NCBI GenBank assembly: GCA_965656085.1
Contig: CBFHJA010000011.1
Location: 44,234-108,233, forward strand
Length of the DNA: 64,000 bases
Source of the DNA: Aliishimia sp965656085
GTDB taxonomy: Bacteria > Pseudomonadota > Alphaproteobacteria > Rhodobacterales > Rhodobacteraceae
Reading direction: 5' to 3'
Shown one piece after another: positions 32,733 to 42,200 of this stretch (within the stretch, counting starts at the first letter, position 1; every line of letters starts with the position of its first letter). The notes beneath the pieces were generated by a model. The model had not been told where the DNA came from. It searched no databases and worked only from the letters and a program-made list of their open reading frames with translations. The translations under genes were made by a program, and so were the position numbers.

Positions 32733-34463
32733 ATGAAAGACCGTCCCTCGATGCAACAGGAAGATGCGCTCTCGATATCGACGCAGGCGCGGGGCAGTCG
32801 GCCTATGCGCCAGTCACTTGCGACTCTCACGCAAGGCAGCTCGCCCGCCTCGCTTTTCGCCATGTACGCGGATTGGCATATCCATTTGGCCATGGCTCCC
32901 GACAAGCAAATGCAATTGGCACAGACGGCCGCAAGCCATTGGCTCAGCTGGCTTGGGTACCTGTCTCAAGGATGCCCTGAAGAGGCCGAGAAACGCCCGA
33001 TCACGCCGCAGCAACATGACCGCCGTTTTCAGGGCGAGGCGTGGGCAAAGCCGCCTTTTGCGGCGCTGGCTCAGGGGTTCTTGCTGGCACAGGACTTTTT
33101 TGATCAGGCCACGTCAGACGTGCCCGGTTTGAGTCCCGCCCATGATCGGGCCATGACGTTCATGATACGTCAGATGCTCGACGCTGCAGCGCCGTCCAAT
33201 TTCATGGCGACCAATCCAGAGGTGATCGCGCGCACCCTCGAGACGCGCGGGATCAACCTGCAACACGGCGTGGCGCGCATGGTGCAGGACCTGCGGGAGC
33301 CGGATCACATAGCGGGAAATGCCCAGGTCGGCACGAATGTGGCCGTCACGCCGGGCGATGTCGTGTTCAGAAATCACCTGATCGAACTGATCCAATACGC
33401 CCCGACGACGGACACGGTCCATCCGGAGCCGATCCTGATCGTTCCCGCCTGGATCATGAAGTACTACATTCTCGATCTCAGCCCGCACAACTCTCTGGTG
33501 CGCTACCTGACGGATCAGGGCTTTACCGTTTTCATGATCTCTTGGCGCAATCCCGATGAGGGCGATGCGGCCCTCGGAATGACGGATTATCTCGATCAGG
33601 GGCCCCGCGCCGCCCTCGATCACATTGCCGCCGCAACGGGTGCGGCAAAGATCCATGCGACGGGCTATTGCTTGGGCGGCACGCTGCTATCCATCGCAGC
33701 CGCCGCGATGGCACGGGATGGCGATGACCGGCTGGCCAGCATGACGCTTCTGGCCGCCCAGACGGATTTCAGTGAACCGGGCGAGCTGGCCTTGTTCATC
33801 AACGAAAGCCAGGTTTCTTTCCTCGAAGATGTCATGCAGGCGCAAGGCTATCTCGACGCCAATCAGATGATGAGTGCGTTCCAGATGATGCGCTCCAACG
33901 ATCTGATCTGGTCGCAGATGATCCGCAAATATCTGCTCGGTGAAGACGATATGCCGATGAATGATCTGATGGCATGGAATATGGACAGCACCCGGATGCC
34001 GGCACGGATGCATACCGAATATCTGCGTCAGATGTTTCTGAACAATGATCTCGCGGTCGGGCGTTACATGGTTGATGGCCACCCGGTTTCGCTCCGTGAT
34101 ATCCGCGTTCCGGTGTTTGGAGTCGGCACTGAAACAGATCACATTGCGCCATGGAAATCGGTATTCAAGATCCACAACCTCGCCCATGCCGATGTGACCT
34201 TCGCGCTGACCAATGGCGGGCATAATGCCGGGGTGATTTCGGAACCTGGTCACGCGCGCCGCCACTACCGGATCCACAACACGCGGGATGCCGACAAGGC
34301 CCTGAGCGCCGAGGATTGGCTTGATATCGCCAAGCTTGAAGACGGCAGTTGGTGGCCCGCTTGGGAGGCATGGCTGGCAGATCTTTCGGGGAAACGCATC
34401 AAACCGCCGAAAATCGCAAAATCGCTGGCTCCGGCGCCGGGCAGCTACGTGTCGATGGAGTAG
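32733..34463 (+). CDS. phaC: Class I poly(3-hydroxyalkanoate) synthase
   Basis: A 576-residue PHA synthase that polymerises (R)-3-hydroxyacyl-CoA. The N-terminal PhaC_N domain has PDKQMQLAQTAASHWLSWLG. The alpha/beta-hydrolase domain has the lipase-like box GYCLGGT with nucleophile Cys near residue 312. Other motifs are ILIVPAWIMKYYILDL, FMISWRNPDE, the catalytic Asp in VGTETDHIAPW, and His in TNGGHNAG. The C-terminal GSWWPAWEAWL is also typical. I chose the ATG at 32733 (GGAG 9 nt upstream); an in-frame TTG 15 bp earlier is less likely. It is the first gene of a three-gene operon with a FabI paralogue 3 bp downstream. Confidence 0.95.
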   Translation: MKDRPSMQQEDALSISTQARGSRPMRQSLATLTQGSSPASLFAMYADWHIHLAMAPDKQMQLAQTAASHWLSWLGYLSQGCPEEAEKRPITPQQHDRRFQGEAWAKPPFAALAQGFLLAQDFFDQATSDVPGLSPAHDRAMTFMIRQMLDAAAPSNFMATNPEVIARTLETRGINLQHGVARMVQDLREPDHIAGNAQVGTNVAVTPGDVVFRNHLIELIQYAPTTDTVHPEPILIVPAWIMKYYILDLSPHNSLVRYLTDQGFTVFMISWRNPDEGDAALGMTDYLDQGPRAALDHIAAATGAAKIHATGYCLGGTLLSIAAAAMARDGDDRLASMTLLAAQTDFSEPGELALFINESQVSFLEDVMQAQGYLDANQMMSAFQMMRSNDLIWSQMIRKYLLGEDDMPMNDLMAWNMDSTRMPARMHTEYLRQMFLNNDLAVGRYMVDGHPVSLRDIRVPVFGVGTETDHIAPWKSVFKIHNLAHADVTFALTNGGHNAGVISEPGHARRHYRIHNTRDADKALSAEDWLDIAKLEDGSWWPAWEAWLADLSGKRIKPPKIAKSLAPAPGSYVSME

Positions 34464-34466
34464 CCC

Positions 34467-35240
34467 ATGCTGCCGGAAAACGAACTGCTGAAGGGCAAGA
34501 AAGGGTTGATCGTGGGCGTTGCCAATGCGCAGTCGATTGCGGCGGGATGTGCTGCGGCGTTCCGAGCCTTCGGAGCAGACCTGTGCATCACCTATCAGAA
34601 CGAGACGGCGCGGAAATTCGTCGAGCCGGTCGCAAAAACGGTAGAGGCGGATCTGTTTCTGCCGCTTGACGTGACGGATCACGCGCAGATGGATGCTGTC
34701 TTTGCGCGGATCGAAAAGGACTGGGGCAAACTCGATTTTCTGTTGCATTCCATCGCCTTTTGCCCGCGCGATGACCTGCACGGGCGGGTCGTTGACTGCT
34801 CGCAAGAGGGCTTTGCCCTTGCCATGGATGTGTCAGTGCATTCGCTCATCCGGCTGGCCAAACGCGCCGAGCCGCTGATGCAGGAGGGGGGCACGATCCT
34901 GACCGTCTCGTATCACGGGGCTGAAAAGGTCGTGGATCACTACAATATCATGGGTCCGGTCAAAGCGGCACTGGAGGCGACGACGCGCTACCTGTCGGTT
35001 GAACTGGGCCCCAAGAATATCCGGGTGAATGCCCTGTCTCCCGGTCCGCTGCAAACCCGCGCGGCCTCCGGCATCGACCATTTCGATGCGCTGATGGAAG
35101 ATGCCAAGGCCCGCGCCCCACTGCACCGCCTGACCACCATTGACGAGGTCGGGGCCATGGCGGCCTGCCTTGTGAGCGACTTTGCCCGGTCGGTCAGCGG
35201 GAACGTCGCCTATATCGATGGCGGTCATCATGTCGTCTGA
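34467..35240 (+). CDS. fabI: Enoyl-ACP reductase (FabI family) in the PHA operon
   Basis: A 257-residue short-chain dehydrogenase of the FabI type. It has the FabI-style cofactor start GLIVGVANAQSIAAGCAAAF, ITYQNETARKFVEPVA, LLHSIAFCPRDDLHG, the active-site Tyr/Lys region YHGAEKVVDHYNIMGPVKAA, and IRVNALSPGPLQTRAASGI. It reduces trans-2-enoyl thioesters. Inside a phaC operon it may act on enoyl-CoA/ACP at a branch point with PHA monomer supply rather than be the housekeeping reductase. It starts 3 bp after phaC and overlaps the next gene by 11 bp, so the three are coupled. Confidence 0.88.
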   Translation: MLPENELLKGKKGLIVGVANAQSIAAGCAAAFRAFGADLCITYQNETARKFVEPVAKTVEADLFLPLDVTDHAQMDAVFARIEKDWGKLDFLLHSIAFCPRDDLHGRVVDCSQEGFALAMDVSVHSLIRLAKRAEPLMQEGGTILTVSYHGAEKVVDHYNIMGPVKAALEATTRYLSVELGPKNIRVNALSPGPLQTRAASGIDHFDALMEDAKARAPLHRLTTIDEVGAMAACLVSDFARSVSGNVAYIDGGHHVV

Positions 35241-36630
35241 CGCGCTGGAATACATCGAGAACCGACCCTTTGACGAGATCGCCGTGGGCGATTTCGCGGA
35301 ACTGGTCCGGACCCTGACGGCACAGGATATCGACGCCTTTGCGGTCGTGTCAGGAGATGTGAACCCGGCCCATGTGGATAGCGAATTTGCCGAAGGCGAC
35401 ATCTTTCACAAGGTCATTGCCCATGGCATGTGGGGCGGTGCGCTGATTTCGAACGTGCTGGGCACACAGCTTCCCGGCCCCGGAACTATCTATCTTGAAC
35501 AATCGCTGAAATTTCTCAAACCGGTCGGGGTTGGGGACACCGTCACCGTGCGGGTCAGTGTCGCGGACAAGCATGTTGAAAAGAAACGGCTGACGCTGGA
35601 CTGCACCTGTACGAACGGCGACGGCACGCCGGTGATCACCGGGCAGGCCCATGTGATCGCGCCCGACCGCAAAATCCGCAGGCCGAGGATCGCGATGCCC
35701 GATCTGGTTCTGCACCGGCATGGCGCCGTACATGGTGAGTTGCTGGCCCGCGCCCGGACGCAGGCGCCGCTGCCCGTCGCCGTTGTGCATCCTTGCGATC
35801 AGGCATCGCTTGCGGGCGCGCTTCATGCGCGCGATCTGGGCCTTCTCGATCCCGTTCTGGTCGGACCAAAGACCCGCATCGCGGCCGTGGCAGACGAAAA
35901 CGCGCTTGATATCAGCGGCTTGACGCTGATCGACACCCCGCACAGTCATGCGTCGGCGGACGTGGCGGTCTCTTTGGTTCGTGCCGGAACAGCCCATGCG
36001 CTCATGAAGGGTGCGCTGCATACCGATGAGGTGATGTCCGCTGTGGTGGCCACGTCCGGCGGGCTGCGCACCGAGCGGCGCATGAGCCATGTCTATGTGA
36101 TGGATGTGCCGACTTATCCCAAACCGCTGATGATGACGGACGCGGCGATCAACATCGCGCCGGATCTGGCGGCCAAGGCCGATATCATTCAAAACGCCAT
36201 TGATCTGGCCCATGCAATTGGCATCGACGCGCCAAAGGTGGCCCTGCTCTCGGCGGTTGAGACGATCACACCGCGCTTGCGCTCCACGGTGGATGCGGGC
36301 GCTTTGTGCAAGATGGCCGATCGGGGCCAGATCACCGGTGGTGTGCTGGATGGGCCGCTCGCGTTCGACAATGCGATTTCCATGCGTGCGGTTGCGACCA
36401 AGAGCATCGTCTCCGCCGTTGCAGGGCAGGCCGATATCCTCATGGCGCCCGATCTTGAGGCCGCCAACATGATCGCCAAGCAACTGATGTATCTGGCGGG
36501 CGCGGAGGCTGCCGGGATTGTTCTTGGTGCGCAGGTGCCGATCATCCTGACCAGCCGGGCAGACGACGACCGCACCCGCACGGCATCCGCGGCCATCGCG
36601 GCCTTGTACAGCATGGCCCGCCGCGCCTGA
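35230..36630 (+). CDS. Fused MaoC-type (R)-enoyl-CoA hydratase / phosphate acyltransferase
   Basis: A 466-residue two-domain protein. Residues 1-140 form a MaoC hot-dog domain with the hydratase motif DIDAFAVVSGDVNPAHVDSEFA (Asp and His dyad) and HGMWGGALISNVLG. Residues 160-466 form a phosphotransacetylase/phosphotransbutyrylase domain (TAHALMKGALHTDEVMSAV, RRMSHVYVMDVPTYPKPLMMTDAAINIAP, GPLAFDNAISM, ADILMAPDLEAANMIAKQL). Such fusions usually sit beside an acyl kinase (ackA-like), which is missing here. The hydratase half can supply (R)-3-hydroxyacyl-CoA to PhaC. The other half would interconvert acyl-CoA and acyl-phosphate. Its ATG overlaps fabI by 11 bp. Confidence 0.9.
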   Translation: MSSDALEYIENRPFDEIAVGDFAELVRTLTAQDIDAFAVVSGDVNPAHVDSEFAEGDIFHKVIAHGMWGGALISNVLGTQLPGPGTIYLEQSLKFLKPVGVGDTVTVRVSVADKHVEKKRLTLDCTCTNGDGTPVITGQAHVIAPDRKIRRPRIAMPDLVLHRHGAVHGELLARARTQAPLPVAVVHPCDQASLAGALHARDLGLLDPVLVGPKTRIAAVADENALDISGLTLIDTPHSHASADVAVSLVRAGTAHALMKGALHTDEVMSAVVATSGGLRTERRMSHVYVMDVPTYPKPLMMTDAAINIAPDLAAKADIIQNAIDLAHAIGIDAPKVALLSAVETITPRLRSTVDAGALCKMADRGQITGGVLDGPLAFDNAISMRAVATKSIVSAVAGQADILMAPDLEAANMIAKQLMYLAGAEAAGIVLGAQVPIILTSRADDDRTRTASAAIAALYSMARRA

Positions 36631-36686
36631 CGGGGCGTCTGCTGCCGGGCGCGGGTTCGGGGGCGCCGCTGGCGACATTTTACCAC

Positions 36687-36804
36687 TGCGAATCAATGTG
36701 TTAACGCCCTGTTTTGAGCTGCCATACGGCGTATGGCTCGGCGTATGGCAGCTGTACATACACTGTACATACGCACGGTCCGGTTACCCCTTGTTAACCC
36801 ACCG
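36687..36804. repeat. 118-bp structured repeat, copy B (inverted relative to 19088-19206)
   Basis: Reverse complement of the copy at 19088-19206, with identical outer segments (TGCGAATCAATGTGTTAA at one end, TTGTTAACCCACCG at the other). It has the same 11-bp stem (GCTGCCATACG at 36718-36728, CGTATGGCAGC at 36742-36752). It carries an extra tandem TGTACATAC-type duplication absent from copy A. Located after the phaC operon. Confidence 0.85.
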
Positions 36805-36858
36805 AACGCTGGGGGGAGCGCACGAGACAGCTGTTTGGGGTTTTGGCGAGACAGCCTG

Positions 36859-37755
36859 TCAAAGCTGAGCCCGGCAGATGTCAAGAAAGGCGGTGACCAT
36901 TTCCGTCTGCTTTGCTGCCCGCCGGACCGCGAGGACCACCTCGAACTGGCCGATCTCTTGCGCAAGGGGGCGGGTGACAACCGTATCTCCCTCAATCGTC
37001 AGGTTCCGGCCGGGCGGGAAGCCAACGAGCGTAAAGCCCAATCCCTTCCCAACATAGGCTTGGACCATTTCTCGCGACTGCGAGGTCAGCGGCACCTCGG
37101 GGTCAAGTCCGGCCGCCCGCATCAAGTCGAGATAGCTGGGCCCGGGACCGGCGCGGGACACGGCGATATAGGGAATGTCGGCTAGGTCTTGCAACTGGAT
37201 AGAGTCGGCATGCGCCAAGGGGTGTGATGCCGGCAGCAAGACCAGGGGCGGAAGTGCCTTCAGGGTTTCGACGTCAAATCGCGCTGGATCAAGCCCCTGA
37301 TTAAAAACAACAAGCGCATCCACCTCGCCCGCATCAAGCGCAGCAACAAGGCTTGGGAAATCATCTTCAACGACTTCGATACGTACGCGGGGAAAGCGGT
37401 CCCGGATTGTCAAAACCGAAGGCAGCACGATCCGCTGGGCCACAGCATAATGTGTCCCGACCCGGATCGTGCCGGTGTCCCCCTTGGCCATTTCGACAGC
37501 CTGTCGGTCCAAGGCGCCTGCCCTTTTCAACAGGTCCTCGGCATCGGCAAGGAATTCCGCGCCGACACGGGTCAAGCGCATACCCCGCGCCGGAAAGCGA
37601 TCAAACAAGGTCAGGCCGGTAACGGCTTCGAGTTTGTCGAGCGCCGAGGAGATCGCTGCGGGTGAGATGTTCAGGTTCCGTGCCGCAGGCGCGATGCCGC
37701 CACAGCGGGCGGTCTCGGACAGAAAGACGAGCTGGCGAAGTGAAAACCGAACCAT
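36859..37755 (-). CDS. LysR-family transcriptional regulator
   Basis: A 298-residue LysR regulator. The helix-turn-helix is FLSETARCGGIAPAARNLNISPAAISSALDKLEAVTGLTLFDR, followed by a linker helix and two-lobed co-inducer domain (TIRVGTHYAVAQRIVLPSVL, DVDALVVFNQ-like segment, HPLAHADSIQL, FTLVGFPPGRNL). The ATG ending at 37755 is preferred, since AGGA lies about 11 nt upstream and the HTH starts normally; an ATG 12 bp earlier overlaps that AGGA. It is divergent from the TauD-type dioxygenase with a 92-bp shared gap holding an LTTR-like palindrome, so it probably controls that gene. Confidence 0.9.
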   Translation of the reverse strand: MVRFSLRQLVFLSETARCGGIAPAARNLNISPAAISSALDKLEAVTGLTLFDRFPARGMRLTRVGAEFLADAEDLLKRAGALDRQAVEMAKGDTGTIRVGTHYAVAQRIVLPSVLTIRDRFPRVRIEVVEDDFPSLVAALDAGEVDALVVFNQGLDPARFDVETLKALPPLVLLPASHPLAHADSIQLQDLADIPYIAVSRAGPGPSYLDLMRAAGLDPEVPLTSQSREMVQAYVGKGLGFTLVGFPPGRNLTIEGDTVVTRPLAQEIGQFEVVLAVRRAAKQTEMVTAFLDICRAQL

Positions 37756-37775
37756 CAATAAAATCATCCTTTGTG

Positions 37776-37798
37776 GCAGAATAATTCAGTTTTTCTGC
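37776..37798. promoter_or_regulatory. LysR-type operator between lysR and the dioxygenase gene
   Basis: GCAGAA (37776-37781), 11-bp spacer, TTCTGC (37793-37798): a perfect interrupted palindrome of the size typical for LysR recognition sites (about 6-N11-6), in an AT-rich divergent promoter region. Confidence 0.55.
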
Positions 37799-37847
37799 TC
37801 TTTTGCAATCTCTTACTCTGCCCCATGCGCAAACAGGGAGCGACGCG

Positions 37848-38675
37848 ATGGACATCAGACCTTTGACCGGCGGTTTGGGCGCCGAGATTTTCGGGGCCGA
37901 TGTGCGGGATGGGGCGCAGTTCGAGGAAATCCATGCCGCCTTTGCCAAGCATTCTGTCATCGTGCTGCGGGGCCAAGAGATCTCTCCTGAAGACCACTTG
38001 GACTTTGCGCGCCGCTTCGGCCCCATCAACGTCAACCGTTTCTTCAAGCCCGTCGACGGGTATCCCGAAATCGCGACAGTCCTGAAGGAAAAGGACCAGA
38101 AAGAGGCGGTCGGCGAAGGTTGGCACACAGACCATTCCTACGATCAGGTTCCGGCCATGGGGTCGATCCTGCATGCAATCGAAATGCCGCCCTACGGGGG
38201 CGACACCCTGTTCGTGTCGATGGCGGCCGCCTATGAGGCCTTGTCAGACCCCATGCGCCGGTTTCTGGATGGGCTGACAGCCGTGCATTCGTCCCGTCAT
38301 GTCTTCGGCGCGACCACTCTGGACAGCGAAGCGGCCAAGAGCGGGCGTTTGGGCAATGCCGACGCTGCAACGCAAGATGCGCGCCACCCTGTTGTCATCA
38401 CACATCCGCTGAGCGGGCGCCGTGGACTATTCGTGAACCCGGTCTTCACGACGCATATCGAAGGTCTGACAGCGGGCGAATCTGCGGCCATCCTCGACAT
38501 GCTCTATGCGCATTGCAGACAGCCCGAATTCCAATGCCGTGTGCGATGGCAGGAAGGGGATGTCACATTGTGGGACAACCGGGCGACCTGGCACAAGGCG
38601 ATCAACGACTACCAAGGATTCCGCCGCCTCATGCACCGGGTGACAGTGGAGGGCGTCGCATTGTCGAATTTCTAG
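37848..38675 (+). CDS. TauD/TfdA-family alpha-ketoglutarate-dependent dioxygenase
   Basis: A 275-residue Fe(II)/2-oxoglutarate dioxygenase. The facial triad is visible as H-x-D in WHTDHSYD (about residues 93-95) and the distal His in RATWHKAIND. The 2-oxoglutarate-binding Arg is probably in FRRLMHRVTVEG. The N-terminal LTGGLGAEIFGADVRDG and HSVIVLRGQEISPEDHLDFARRFGP match TauD. It hydroxylates a carbon next to a heteroatom to release sulfite, amine or similar; the substrate is unknown. ATG at 37848 with AGGGAG 7 nt upstream. Probably regulated by the divergent LysR. Confidence 0.9.
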   Translation: MDIRPLTGGLGAEIFGADVRDGAQFEEIHAAFAKHSVIVLRGQEISPEDHLDFARRFGPINVNRFFKPVDGYPEIATVLKEKDQKEAVGEGWHTDHSYDQVPAMGSILHAIEMPPYGGDTLFVSMAAAYEALSDPMRRFLDGLTAVHSSRHVFGATTLDSEAAKSGRLGNADAATQDARHPVVITHPLSGRRGLFVNPVFTTHIEGLTAGESAAILDMLYAHCRQPEFQCRVRWQEGDVTLWDNRATWHKAINDYQGFRRLMHRVTVEGVALSNF

Positions 38676-39098
38676 ACCTGCCTGATCGTGAAGGCTCCAG
38701 ATTGGACGGGAGTCTGGGAGCGGACATTGGAGCACGCCGCACTGTCCGTCGGGCCGTGCTGATTTTGTCCGCGACGCAGGCCGCCCGTCGCCCGGTCCAG
38801 AGGTGCTGATCCGGACGCTATTGGTTGGGTCCTGTCTTGGCAGTCGGTCGGGACAACGTATTTGCGAAGAGGTCTATCCGAGCCTGCGCTACAGGTGCTT
38901 TTGGGGGAAGCTGCGCTGCAGCGGGTGCCGTCATGGGCAATGGCCGGAATGGGCCGCCTGTGCCGTGGCTTGGGACAGTCAATTCCTAGCAATTGGCGGC
39001 CCTTCGGTGCGGCACGGGCACAGGTCTTGCGGCATCGAAAGGGATAGGGCCTGTTTCGCTTGACCGTGATGGATACTGCGGGCCACATATGTCCTTGA
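38676..39098. other. Intergenic region upstream of the fusion helicase
   Basis: 423 bp with open frames on both strands that show no family. An in-frame stop at 39096-39098 bounds the helicase frame upstream, and ATG codons nearby (for example 39089) lie in other frames and hit stops at once. No clear promoter. Confidence 0.5.
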
Positions 39099-39224
39099 TC
39101 TGAAAAGATTGACTGGTGTGTCCTGCTAAACTCCGTTCAACAGCCCGATCCGTTTCTGGCGCAATGCCTGTCCGTCGACCTTGAAGTCGATCCGAAAACC
39201 GCGCGGGTCTTTGATTTCGCGGCG

Positions 39225-42200
39225 GTGCGCTGTGACGAGACGCCAGCCATACGAGGCCACAAGGGGGGTATAGCGGCCGCGTTGGACCGGTTGGAGGCCA
39301 ATCTTGGGGACACAAGGCACCTGATCGGGCACAACATCCTGCGTCACGATCTGCCGCATCTGGCGGCCATGCGTCCCCGGTTGGCCAGACTGGCGGAGGC
39401 GCCGATTGATACGCTCTGGCTCAATCCGCTGGCCTTTCCGCGCAATCCGTATCACCACCTCGTCAAGCATTACCACGACGGGCGGTTGCTTTCGGGCCAT
39501 GTCAACGACCCGGAGGCAGATGCGCGGCTGGTCTTTGACGTGCTGGCCAACCAGATCGCGGCGTTCCGGACCCTGAATGCCAAAGCGCCGGACATGCTCG
39601 TCGCGTATCACGTCCTCACCACACGCGGCGAACAAGGTCAGGGCTTTGATGCCCTGTTCAGCCATGTGCGTGGTGCCGATGCGCCGTCCTTGGAGCACGC
39701 GCGGCACGTGATCGGGCGGTTGCTGGCAGGCGAGACCTGCAGCACGGCGTTGCGTCACTTGCTCGATCAGTTGGGCTCGCCGCAAACGGGATGGCCGCTG
39801 GCTTATGCGCTCGCCTGGATTTCGGTCGCAGGTGGCGACTCGGTCATGCCGCCTTGGGTGAGACTGCAATTCCCCGACGCGGCGCGCATGGTGAAACGGC
39901 TGCGCGATACGGCCTGCGAGGCGTCGGGCTGCGCTTGGTGTCGGGAGAAAGGTGATCCGGTAAAGGCCTTGTCCCGCTGGTTCGGCTTCGACGGGTTTCG
40001 GCCGGCCCCCACCGATGCGCATGGCCGCCCTTTGCAAGAGCGCATCGTCGATGAAGGCATGCGTGGCAACAGCGTGCTGGGCATCCTGCCGACCGGGACA
40101 GGCAAATCGGTTTGTTATCAGATCCCGGCGCTGGCCAAGTTCGATCGGACCGGCGCGTTGACGGTCGTGATCTCGCCACTGGTCGCGCTGATGGCAGATC
40201 AGGTGGCCGGTATGGAACGCGCGGGCATATCCTCGGCGGTGACGGTGAACGGGATGCTCTCGCTGCCCGAGCGTCAGGATGCGTTGGACAAGGTGCGCAT
40301 GGGGGAGGCCGCGATGCTGTTGATCTCGCCGGAACAGTTGCGCAGCGTCTCTGTGCGCTCTGTTCTGAAACAGCGCGAGATCGGATTGTGGGTGCTGGAC
40401 GAGGCGCATTGCGTCTCCAAATGGGGGCACGATTTCCGGCCCGACTATCGCTACATCTCGCGGTTCATTCGCGAAACGGCGGGCGACGACGATCCGGCGG
40501 CGGTGATTTGCCTTACTGCAACCGCAAAGCCTGAGGTGGTGCGGGATATCCGGGACCATTTTCATCAGCGCCTTGGTACGGAGCTTTTGCTGCTCGACGG
40601 CGGGGCGTCGCGGACCAACCTCAGTTTCGAAGTGCGGTCCACGGGCAGGAGGACAAAGCTGGCGGATATTCTGGCGGTCATCGAACAGCGTTTGCCGTCC
40701 GAGGGCGCGTCCGGAGCCGTGGTCTATTGCGCCACGCGCAAGTCGACGGAAGACGTTGCGCAATTCCTGCAACAGCAAGGCCTGTCGGCAGAACCCTATC
40801 ATGCAGGCCTGACACCGGATCAGAAAAAAACCATCCAGGAACGGTTTCGTGTGGGCGATCTGCGCGTCGTCGCAGCGACCAACGCGTTTGGGATGGGGAT
40901 CGACAAGCCGGATATCCGCCTTGTCGTGCATGGCGACATTCCCGGCTCACTTGAGAATTACCTGCAGGAAGCCGGCCGCGCCGGGCGAGACCGGGACCAT
41001 GCCAATTGTGTCCTGCTCTATGCGCCTGACGATGTGGAACGGCAGTTCCAGCTGTCCGCACGGTCGCGGCTTGACCGCAAGGAAATCGGCGCGATCCTGA
41101 AGGCCGTGCGGCGCATGGACCAGCGGACGCACAGTACAGGCGTGGTTGTCGCCACCTCGGGCGAGATCGTGCGGCAGGAACATGACCGGGAGTTCCAGCG
41201 CGAAAGCGCAACGGATGACACACGGGTCAAGACGGCGATTTCCTGGCTGGAAGAGGCCAAGCTGTTGTCGCGTGAGGAAAACCGGGTTCAGGTATTTCCT
41301 TCGTCCCTCCGGGTACGCAGCCTTGATGAGGCAAGCGCGCGGATGGACAAGGCGCAGATCACGGGGACGCGGCGCACGCAGCTGATGGATCTCGTCCGGC
41401 ACCTGATGAACGCCCCGCCAGACGAAGGGATATCCACCGATGAGCTGACAGGCGTCAGCGGGCTGACCGGAGGGCAGCTGACCAAGGCCCTGGCCGATCT
41501 GGAAAGCCTTGGGATTGCGCAGAACGACACGGCGGTCACGGTCTTCGTGCATTCCGGCGTCCCGGACGACTCGCGCAAGCGGCTTGTGCAGGCAACGCGG
41601 CTCGAAACCGACCTGATTGCCCTGATGCGCGAAGAGGCGCCAGATGCCGAGGATCAGGTCAGCACGCCGTTCAATTTGCAGCTTGCCAGCCAGAAGCTGC
41701 GTGATGCGGGTCATAGCCATGTTCGCCCCGACATGATCGAAAAGCTGCTGAGGGGTATGGCCCGCGATGGGCGTGATCTCGACGGTGGCAAAGGCAATGT
41801 GCGCTTGCGCAAAGCGTCCCGCGAGACACTGTTCGTCGCTTTGCAGCGCGCGTGGTCGGTGCTGGAACACTCCGCCAGATTGCGCAGACAGGCCGGTGAG
41901 GCCTTGGTCGCGCATCTTCTGGGACGCCTAGCAAAGGGCCAGAGGGGCAAGGACCAGCAGATCGAAACCACGCTTGGCGACATGCTGGCAAGCCTCACCG
42001 GTGACGCCTTCCTGCGCGGGCAGGTCAAACAGATGACGCGGCTGATGGACCGCGCGCTTCTGTGGTTGCATGAGCAGGATGTGGTGACGCTGGGCAAAGG
42101 TCTGACCGTGTTCCGGCCGGCGATGACTGTGCAACTGTCGCCCGGCAAAACGCAGTTTCTCGTTAAGGATTTTGCCCCCTTGCAGGAGCACTACGACGAG

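Noticed and set aside
38672..39088. 138-codon minus-strand frame upstream of the fusion helicase
   Set aside because: Arg/Ser/Pro-rich, no family, no ribosome site.
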